Shown here piece after piece: positions 55,600-64,000 of a stretch of 64,000 bases of DNA (its first letter is position 1; every line of letters begins with the position of its first letter). The notes below the pieces were generated by a model, which worked only from the letters and a program-made list of their open reading frames with translations, was not told the origin of the DNA and searched no databases. The stretch covers positions 6,963,501 to 7,027,500 of the forward strand of contig CATNEN010000029.1 of assembly GCA_950097015.1 (NCBI GenBank), read 5' to 3'. The position numbers and the translations under genes are program-made. The DNA comes from Macrostomum hystrix. Taxonomy: Eukaryota; Platyhelminthes; Macrostomidae.

Positions 55600-57178
55600 G
55601 AATTAGTTTTACCAAAAAGACACCTCACAGACACCTCAAAGGCTGGGTGTTCTTTCTCAAAGGACACTGTCTGGGTGTCCACCTCAAAGACACTCCAAAG
55701 ACGGGCTTGGGATCCAACCATAAGAACACCTCACAGACACCTCACAGACACCTCAAAGACAGGCTGGGTTATCTATCTAAAAAGACGCACAAGAGACACC
55801 TCACAGACACCTCAAAGACACCTCACAGACACCTCAAAGACACCTCAAAGACAGGCTGGTTTATCTAACTAAAAGGACGCACCAGAGACGCCTCACAGAC
55901 ACCTCAAAGACAGGCTGGGTTATCTAACTAAAAAGACACACCAGAGACACCTCACAGACACCTCAAAGACACCTCACAGACACCTCAAAGACACCTCAAA
56001 GACAGGCTGGTTTATCTAACTAAAAGGACGCACCAGAGACGCCTCACAGACACCCCAAAGACAGGCTGGGTTATCTAACTAAAAAGACGCACCAGCGACA
56101 CCTCACAGACACCTCAAAGACACCTCAAAGACAGGCTGGTTTATCTAACTAAAAAGACGCACCAGAGACACCTCACAGACACCTCAAAGACACCTCAAAG
56201 ACAGGCTGGTTTATCTAACTAAAAAGACGCACCAGAGACACCTCACAGACACCTCAAAGACACCTCAAAGACAGGCTTGTTTATCTAACTAAAAAGACGC
56301 ACCAGAGACACCTCACAGACACCTCAAAGACACCTCAAAGACAGGCTGGTTTATCTAACTAAAAAGACACACCAGAGACACCTCACAGACACCTCAAAGA
56401 CCCCTCAAAGACAGGCTGGGTTATCTAACTAAAAAGACACACCAGAGACACCTCACAGACACCTCAAAGACACCTCACAGACACCTCAAAGACACCTCAA
56501 AGACAGGCTGGTTTATCTAACTAAAAGGACGCACCAGAGACGCCTCACAGACACCCCAAAGACAGGCTGGTTTATCTAACTAAAAAGACGCACCAGCGAC
56601 ACCTCACAGACACCTCAAAGACACCTCAAAGACAGGCTGGTTTATCTAACTAAAAAGACGCACCAGAGACACCTCACAGACACCTCAAAGACACCTCAAA
56701 GACAGGCTGATTTATCTAACTAAAAAGACGCACCAGAGACACCTCACAGACACCTCACAGGCACCTCAAAGACAGGCTGGTTTATCTAACTAAAAAGACG
56801 CACCAGAGACACCTCAAAGACACCTCACAGGCACCTCAAAGACAGGATGGGTTATCTAACTAAAAAGACGCACCAGAGACACCTCAAAGACACCTCACAG
56901 GCACCTCAAAGACAGGCTGGTTTATCTAACTAAAAAGACGCACCAGAGACACCTCAAAGACACCTCACAGGCACCTCAAAGACAGGCTGGTTTATCTAAC
57001 TAAAAAGACGCACCAGAGACACCTCAAAGACACCTCACAGGCACCTCAAAGACAGGCTGGTTTATCTAACTAAAAGGACGCACCAGAGACACCTCACAGA
57101 CACCTCAAAGACAGGCTGGGTTATCTAACTAAAAAGACACACCAGAGACACCTCACAGACACCTCAAAGACAGGCTGG
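55600..57178. repeat. Compound minisatellite, units of about 58-95 bp built from a 10-11-bp subunit
   Basis: A constant block (ACAGGCTGGTTTATCTAACT, AAAAAGACGCACCAGAGAC) alternates with one to five copies of ACACCTCAAAG or ACACCTCACAG. Higher-order blocks recur: 55830-56110 resembles 56390-56600. Confidence 0.95.
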
Positions 57179-57884
57179 GAGGAAATGCACAAAACTCACA
57201 AAAAACATACTCCACTTTACAGTCACCATTTGAAAAAACCGTTTAAACAAATACTTCCAATGCACAGTCTGCAAAGCGTGCTTCCCAAGGAAGGCATGAC
57301 TCAATTTTATTTAGGATTTGTTATCTGACTATAGTTTGTGTTCGCTTAATTTAGTTGGCTTCTCTTAAAATGGCAAAATTCAATCAAAGATAAAATGATT
57401 TCAGGGTGAGGTGGTGCGTCACATGCAAACCTGGCTTTGTGGGAAAAACTCTTGAAACTTATCAGCTGCTGGTTTCGCTCGAGCTTCCCAATAGCTAGTC
57501 AAAGCCGCGCTAGTTTTATCGCAAACAATGTCGACGGTTCCGTTCAATTTGTTCCCGTCTACTAGTAGAGGTATAATCTAGCTTAAAATGTCTAATAGCT
57601 AGCAATTCATGTAATTCAAGCTCAACTGGGCATTGCTGACAAAATTATTTGGGAAGAGAAAAATCTAAATTTCGCGTGACTCGAGTATTTCTTTTTTCCG
57701 ATAAGAAATTTGACAAAATTATTTTTCAGTTTTTTCATGTATTTACGTGCATGTTAGTCCTGTTCAATGCAAGCCTTTTGAAATATTTTCTAGATTGAAC
57801 AACTATAAATGGCAACAAAAGAAGCCAAAATTTCTTTGTAATTCATTTTAACTCATCAAGCTTCTATATGAAGCCTCCATGTTA
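57179..57884. other. Spacer between two large arrays
   Basis: About 700 bp of unique, mostly AT-rich sequence with no supported gene. Confidence 0.5.
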
Positions 57885-60750
57885 GAAAAGCTTCAGGTTT
57901 GAGCAGTTTCCTGGCAGAAAAGCTTCAGGTTTGAGCAGTTTCCTGGCAGAAAAGCTTCACTTTTAAGCAGTTTCATGGTAGAAAAGCTTCACTTTTAAGC
58001 AGTTTCATGGTAGAAAAGCTTCAGGTTTGAGCAGTTTCATGGCAGAAAAGCTTCAGGTTTGAGCAGTTTCAGTGTAGAGAAGCTTCAGGTTTGAGCAGTT
58101 TCCTGGCAGAAAAGCTTCAGGTTTGAGCAGTTTCCTGGCAGAGAAAGCTTCAGGTATTGAGCAGTTTCCTGGCAGAAAAGCTTCAGGTTTGAGCAGTTTC
58201 CTGGCAGAAAAGCTTCAGGTTTGAGCACTTTCCTGGCAGAAAAGCTTCAGGTTTGAGCAGTTTCCTGGCAGAGAAGCTTCAGGTTTGAGCAGTTTCCTGG
58301 CAGAAAAGCTTCACTTTTGAGCAGTTTCCTGGCAGAAAAGCTTCACTTTTGAGCAGTTTCCTGGCAGAAAAGCTTCAGGTTTGAGCAGTTTCCTGGCAGA
58401 AAAGCTTCAGGTTTGAGCAGTTTCCTGGCAGAAAAGCTTCAGGTTTGAGCAGTTTCATGGCAGAAAAGCTTCAGGTTTGAGCAGTTTCATGGAAGAAAAG
58501 CTTCAGGTTTGAGCAGTTTTCCGGCAGAAAAGCTTCAGGTTTGAGCAGTTTCCTGGCAGAAAAGCTTCAGGTTTGAGCAGTTTCATGGTAGAGAAGCTTC
58601 AGGTTTGAGCAGTTTCCTGGCAGAAAAGCTTCAGGTTTGAGCAGTTTCATGGCAGAAAACCTCCAGGTTTGAGCAGTTTCCCGGCAGAAAAGCTTCAGGT
58701 TTGAGCAGTTTCCTGGCAGAAAAGCTTCAGGTTTGAGCAGTTTCCTGGCAGAAAAGCTTCAGGTTTGAGCAGTTTCCTGGCAGAAAAGCTTCAGGTTTGA
58801 GCAGTTTCATGGAAGAAAAGCTTCAGGTTTGAGCAGTTTCCCGGCAGAAAAGCTTCAGGTTTGAGCAGTTTCATGGCAGAAAACCTCCAGGTTTGAGCAG
58901 TTTCCTGGCAGAAAAGCTTCAGGTTTGAGCAGTTTCCTGGCAGAAAAGCTTCAGGTTTGAGCAGTTTCCTGGCAGAAAAGCTTCAGGTTTGAGCAGTTTC
59001 CCGGCAGAAAAGCTTCAGGTTTGAGCAGTTTCCTGGCAGAAAAGCTTCAGGTTTGAGCAGTTTCCCGGCAGAAAAGCTTCACTTTTGAGCAGTTTCCTGG
59101 CAGAAAAGCTTCAGGTTTGAGCAGTTTCCTGGCAGAAAAGCTTCAGGTTTGAGCAGTTTCCTGGCAGAAAAGCTTCAGGTTTGAGCAGTTTCCTGGCAGA
59201 AAAGCTTCAGGTTTGAGCAGTTTCCTGGCAGAAAAGCTTCAGGTTTGAGCAGTTTCCTGGCAGAAAAGCTTCAGGTTTGAGCAGTTTCCTGGCAGAAAAG
59301 CTTCAGGTTTGAGCAGTTTCCTGGCAGAAAAGCTTCAGGTTTGAGCAGTTTCATGGCAGAAAAGCTTCAGGTTTGAGCAGTTTCCTGGCAGAAAAGCTTC
59401 AGGTTTGAGCAGTTTCCTGGCAGAAAAGCTTCAGGTTTGAGCAGTTTCATGGTAGAGAAGCTTCAGGTTTGAGCAGTTTCATGGCAGAAAAGCTTCAGGT
59501 TTGAGCAGTTTTATGGCAGAAAAGCTTCAGGTTTGAGCAGTTTCCTGGCAGAGAAGCTTCAGGTTTGAGCAGTTTCCTGGCAGAAAAGCTTCAGGTTTGA
59601 GCAGTTTCCTGGCAGAAAAGCTTCAGGTTTGAGCAGTTTCCTGGCAGAAAAGCTTCAGGTTTGAGCAGTTTCATGGCAGAAAAGCTACAGGTTTGAGCAG
59701 TTTCATGGCAGAAAAGCTTCAGGTTTGAGCAGTTTCATGGTAGAAAAGCTCCAGGTTTGAGCAGTTTCCTGGCAGAAAAGCTTCACTTTTGAGCAGTTTC
59801 CTGGCAGAAAAGCTTCACTTTTGAGCAGTTTCCTGGCAGAAAAGCTTCACTTTTGAGCAGTTTCCTGGCAGAAAAGCTTCACTTTTGAGCAGTTTCCTGG
59901 CAGAAAAGCTTCAGGTTTGAGCAGTTTCCCGGCAGAAAAGCTTCAGGTTTGAGCAGTTTCATGGTAGAGAAGCTTCAGGTTTGAGCAGTTTCATGGCAGA
60001 AAACCTCCAGGTTTGAGCAGTTTCCCGGCAGAAAAGCTTCAGGTTTGAGCAGTTTCCTGGCAGAAAAGCTTCAGGTTTGAGCAGTTTCCTGGAAGAAAAG
60101 CTTCAGGTTTGAGCAGTTTCCCGGCAGAAAAGCTTCAGGTTTGAGCAGTTTCCTGGCAGAAAAGCTTCAGGTTTGAGCAGTTTCCTGGCAGAAAAGCTTC
60201 AGGTTTGAGCAGTTTCATGGAAGAAAAGCTTCAGGTTTGAGCAGTTTCCTGGCAGAAAAGCTTCAGGTTTGAGCAGTTTCCTGGCAGAAAAGCTTCAGGT
60301 TTGAGCAGTTTCCTGGCAGAAAAGCTTCACTTTTGAGCAGTTTCCTGGCAGAAAAGCTTCAGGTTTGAGCAGTTTCCTGGCAGAAAAGCTTCAGGTTTGA
60401 GCAGTTTCATGGCAGAAAAGCTTCAGGTTTGAGCAGTTTCATGGTAGAGAAGCTTCAGGTTTGAGCAGTTTCATGGCAGAAAAGCTTCAGGTTTGAGCAG
60501 TTTCATGGCAGAAAAGCTTCAGGTTTGAGCAGTTTCATGGTAGAAAAGCTGTAGGGTTGAGCAGTTTCATGGCAGAAAAGCTTCAGGTTTCAGCAGTTTC
60601 ATGGTAGAAAAGCTTCAGGTTTCAGCAGTTTCCTGGTAGAAAAGCTTCAGGTTTCAGCAGTTTCCTGGTAGAAAAGCTTCAGGTTTCAGCAGTTTCCTGG
60701 TAGAAAAGCTGTAGGGTTGAGCAGTTTCATGGCAGAAAAGCTTTGTCAGG
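57885..60750. repeat. Largest array: 32-bp minisatellite
   Basis: About 89 copies of a unit containing AGCTTCAGGTTTGAGCAGTT plus TCCTGGCAGAAA. Nearly every copy has a HindIII site (AAGCTT). Variants (CACTTTTGAG, CATGGTAGAG, CCTCCAGG, CCCGG) recur in blocks. The last 250 bp have TTTCAGC and GTAGGGTTGAG forms, an aged edge. Confidence 0.97.
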
Positions 60751-62022
60751 TTTGAGCAGTTTCAAGGCAGAATTAGGAAAGCTGCTGAAAAATCTTTCCC
60801 ATGGTACAGCATTGAAAGGATACCTTAGTGCTGTCCACAGCTGTTCTAAAATGGATGAAACTGTTGAGCCACAGATTGTCGGACAATCTAAAAGGAATCA
60901 AGTGGACCATTCGCTGCTTAAGCAACTAAGCAACAATTGAGGATCATGCATGGTGGCTGGCTAAATTCCTAGTTGAAATAGTCAAAGCGGATGAGAAATT
61001 GTTTTTCTAAAGATTTTCAAATCACTTTCATTTCGTCAATCGGCTTTGGTCGCACCGATTACAGATGCCAATCACACGATTATGTAATCGAAGAGGGTCG
61101 TTAAATTTTACAAATTATGCTATTATATGTTCCTTTCCTTTTTTATAACGCAAAAATGCTGCTATATTCACTCTAACTCGAGGATCATATCAATTCCACA
61201 CCAAAAGAATGATAGCTAACAGTTGCTAAGCGGGTTCTAACAGGTCTAGTGGGTCATGTGTGACTGCAGTCTGGTTTTCATCAAACCATCGAATGCCTCT
61301 ACTAAATACTGTAGCTGAATAGCAATTTAAATTGGTTCGAAAATGTAGAAATCTGTGCTTTCTTAAACAAAGAAGTAAAACACATTGAAGCTCAGGTCAG
61401 TGTTAAGTATTTTTTTAGTTTTTACAGACATACATCAAATATATATCATAATATTTATTATGTGTAACATAGATATGCATTGCTTGTACACATTCGGAAA
61501 GCTGCTTACACCATTTTTTAAGCTTGTTGATGCGCCGTTAACACAAATTTTGGGGGGGAAGCAAGAAAACTACAATTAAATAAAATTGTACCCACTTAAA
61601 ATAAGCACGCGTTTTCGCTTTTCAGCAAGACAAACATCAACGAATATTGAGATTTAGTAGGTGCAGCCTATTAGAAACTAGTCCTACACAGTGAGTTTGC
61701 TTCTAAAAGCAGCTGTGACTCAAATTGACACGTCCCAAACATTGGAGGTTGCAATCAGCTTAGAAGAACATTGAAAAGTGCAGAATAAGAGCGAATTAAG
61801 GACAGTTAGCGGACAGACAGACGACAACTAGTTCACTAGGATAGAGCATCTTTGTCAATAGTGGTTTAATCTCAACTTATACATTCAGAAGTTTCAGAAC
61901 CAGAATGAACTATCATTGTTTAATACAGCCTTTTCTAGTATTGCTTGCATTTGACAAGGCGTGCTTGATTTCAGCCATAGACAAAAGCGTGTTTTCTGTT
62001 CACCACTGCTCAACGTGCGCTC
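60751..62022. other. Non-coding stretch upstream of the zinc-finger 3' end
   Basis: A 65-codon frame at 60743-60940 runs out of the array edge and matches nothing recognised. AT-rich sequence follows. No gene is supported. Confidence 0.45.
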
Positions 62023-63386
62023 TTAGCAGGAGGCCTGTGAAAATGAGAGGCGCCTCTGCCGCGAGGCGATTCCGGTCAGAGCTTGTTGGCGAGAGTCCGT
62101 TGCGTCATCCACTATGCTCAAACACTGCTCAGAATCTTCGTCGATCTCCTTCAACGAAATCGGCGACCTCATAGGGTGGGCAGCGGCAACGCTGACGGAC
62201 AGGTTCAGAGGCGACGGTAGCTGGTTGCCAGCTTCGCAAGAATTGGGAGTCCAGCAGTAGCGAGCCGACTTCCTCCGATTCCCGACATCCGGCGCGACCG
62301 TGTCGGCGGCGTTCGGAGCTGCGTCGGCATCTTCGAATGACGCTCGGCGCTTTCTGATTCCGTCCTCGGCTGGGTGCGACTGAAGTGGGAGGCGAAGGAG
62401 GAACATTTTATAGGATGTGCGTTATCATTTCAAATTTACCAATGTACTTCTTGAGGTATTCGGGGAGTTTTAGCCTAGTGAATGGGGCATTCTACTCACA
62501 CTTAAAGGTCGGGGTTCTATTCCCGACTCCACCGGAACAATTCGTGTCCACTTAAACACTGCAAGACAACTTAACTCTGCGTTGCTTCAGTCCACTCAGC
62601 TGTTAAATTGGTACCAGCATCAGCTGAAGGTGGGTGTGGCGTCAGGCCCCCAGTACATAATAATAATAAGAATAATATTATTATTAAACAAATACTGTAC
62701 GCAGGTACACACTCCCCCAGGTGTGTACATCTGTCCTGACTTTCTCATCGTCAGGCAGTGTACACTCTCACTGTGCCTTGGAGGTTGGCCCTCGAGGTCA
62801 TAAACTTGCACGACCAGCCCACCAAGCCTTCTCTCCGCGGCTGCGCCCCAACTTAATGTGGCCTCGCCGCGGAATCAGGCGCGAGAGGCAAACGCGTTGA
62901 ACGCTCTGCCACTGACCTCCTGCCCCGCAGTCCATGGACTGAACAGGCTGTACACAGCGCTCACCTGCTCCATGTGGCGCCGCAGCTGCCTCGGGCTGGG
63001 GCAGAGCAGGCCGCAGCTCGGGCATGGGCACATGTCCTGCTGGCCTTCCTCCGATGCGCCGTTGCAGCCGCTGCCAACTACAGCTGACTCGCTCCCGGAG
63101 CTGGGCGATGTTGGCTGGTGCTGGTGCTGGTGCTGCTGGAGCTGCTGCTGGAGCTGCTGGCCAGGTGTACCAATGCCGTGCTTGTTGAGCCGGTGTACGC
63201 GCAGGAAATACTTGTTGCACACCTCCTTGCCGCAGACGTCGCAGCGAATGCGCTGCTGAGCTGGCGAGCCGCCGGTGGAACGCGAGACGGCGGCTGCGGC
63301 GGCGGCGGCGGCTGCCGTTGGTGACAACACGGCAGAATTGCCGGTGGGTGACGACGCAGTCATAGAGGATGAAGCTGTCGGAGACA
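62023..63386 (-). CDS. C2H2 zinc-finger protein, last two exons
   Basis: Exons are 63386-62965 and 62379-62023, phase 0 between them. The 5' exons lie beyond the acceptor at 63387 (a long pyrimidine tract then CGCAG). The first exon has Ser/Thr-rich and poly-Ala stretches, then finger 1 (C-D-V-C-G-K-E, L-R-V-H-R-L-N-K-H), a Gln/His-rich spacer, and finger 2 up to R-R-H-M-E-Q. The second exon begins S-H-P, which supplies the final His, so the finger is completed only after splicing (C-x2-C-x12-H-x4-H). This validates the junction. A basic K-R-R stretch follows, and the tail ends at a TAA at 62023. A nuclear DNA- or RNA-binding role is likely; the precise family is not identified. Confidence 0.82.
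62466..62962 (+). mobile_element. SINE-A copy interrupted by a SINE-B insertion
   Basis: Head and body at 62466-62654 (GGTCGGGGTTCTATTCCCGAC, GGAACAATTCGTG, ACCAGCATCAGCTG) continue after the insertion at 62922-62962 with CCGCAGTCCATGGACTGAAC and CTGTACACAG. GCCCCCAGT (62646-62654) and GCCCCGCAGT (62922-62931) flank the insertion as a near target-site duplication. It lies wholly in the zinc-finger intron. Confidence 0.82.
62655..62921 (-). mobile_element. SINE-B copy nested in SINE-A (minus orientation)
   Basis: On the minus strand the head AGTGGCAGAGCGTTCAACGC is followed by CGCGGCGAGGCCACATTAAG, GATGAGAAAGTCAGGACAG and GTGTACCTGCGTACAGTA, and it ends in a TTA/ATT-rich tail (62657-62695). 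It is shorter at the 3' end than the copy at 49214. Confidence 0.82.
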
Positions 63387-63479
63387 CTGCGATGGGATCA
63401 GTAATGGGGGAGAAAGAAGATAGAAACTCCAGTTTAGAACGCACGATAGGATGTGTTTTGCTGGAACTCTGGGCTAGGT

Positions 63480-63795
63480 AACTAAGGAAGCCAGGGTAAC
63501 TAAGGAAGCCAGGGTAACTAAGGAAGCCAGGGTAGCTAAGGAAGCCAGGGTAACTAAGGAAGCCAGGGTAACTAAGGAAGCCAGGGTAACTAAGGAAGCC
63601 AGGGTAGCTAAGGAAGCCAGGGTAACTAAGGAAGCCAGGGTAACTAAGGAAGCCAGGGTAACTAAGGAAGCCAGGGTAACTAAGGAAGCCAGGGTAACTA
63701 AGGAAGCCAGGGTAACTAAGGAAGCCAAGGTAACTAAGGAATCCACGGTAACTAAGGAATCCACGGTAACTAAGGAATCCACGGTAACTAAGGAA
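63480..63795. repeat. Minisatellite, 18-bp unit
   Basis: About 17 copies of AACTAAGGAAGCCAGGGT; the last copies change to GGAATCCACGGT. It probably lies in the next upstream intron of the zinc-finger gene. Confidence 0.96.
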
Positions 63796-64000
63796 TTTTA
63801 ACTAAACAAAGCGATTGACTGTAATATTTGAAGAGGAATTTTTTAGCAAACAAAACGTTGAAGACAAACGACGGTTATAAGAATTCTGTAACTAACCCGC
63901 CATCAGGTAAATTTGTGTCTCTAAACAGCTGCTCGGTTCGAATCGTCAACTAGGCTATCGGACAAAAGAGAGAATGTATCCGCGCGCGCTTCAAAACCTC

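Noticed and set aside
60743-60940. 65-codon frame after the 32-bp array
   Set aside because: It starts within the array edge, has no family signature and no clear splice or start context.

Overview
The window looks like nuclear DNA of an invertebrate animal. It contains short spliced genes with GT-AG introns (and one probable GC-AG intron), a Ty3/gypsy LTR retrotransposon, tRNA-derived SINEs and a very high load of tandem minisatellites. The protein families (Tbx1/10-type T-box, ABHD6-type hydrolase, four-repeat annexin, TRAF-C domain, casein kinase II beta) are metazoan. The repeat load, the moderate GC content and splice acceptors lying just 5' of several start codons would suit a free-living flatworm such as Macrostomum. 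That placement is inference only; another lophotrochozoan is possible.

Layout. 1-5600: minus-strand Ty3/gypsy element (gag, pol, 5' leader and probable LTR promoter), cut by the window edge and with breaks in pol. 7.3-8.6 kb: plus-strand two-exon MTH1/NUDT1-like Nudix hydrolase. 10.1-12.4 kb: plus-strand three-exon ABHD6-like lipase whose second intron is almost wholly a 20-bp minisatellite. 13-17.5 kb: minisatellites and a dispersed inverted-repeat element. 17.6-22.4 kb: three large arrays in front of a plus-strand Tbx1/10-like T-box gene (22.5-24.8 kb, 5' exons not found). 27.6-28.5 kb: minus-strand casein kinase II beta gene with one apparent single-base frameshift. 31.2-34.9 kb: minus-strand gene fragments with repeated TIR/SEFIR-like modules, including an almost identical 142-bp exon duplication. 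39.5-41.4 kb: plus-strand TRAF-domain protein. 45.6-50.6 kb: minus-strand nine-exon annexin, reconstructed in frame from start to stop. 51.9-62 kb: almost only repeats. 62.0-63.4 kb: 3' part of a minus-strand C2H2 zinc-finger gene whose second finger is completed across a splice junction and whose intron holds one SINE nested inside another.

About 20 kb (roughly 30%) of the window is minisatellite with unit lengths from 15 to about 70 bp. Nearly every array has its own unit; the exceptions are a related 19/20-bp pair (12.9 and 15.4 kb) and two arrays inside an 0.8-kb duplication (52-53.5 kb). The arrays sit in introns, directly after stop codons and between genes, and they produce most of the long open frames seen in translation. 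The genes do not form an operon or obvious pathway. Several coding regions need a one-base shift to remain open (pol, CK2 beta, the TIR-like gene, perhaps TRAF). Because this affects unrelated, strongly conserved genes, residual assembly indels are at least as likely as true mutations.
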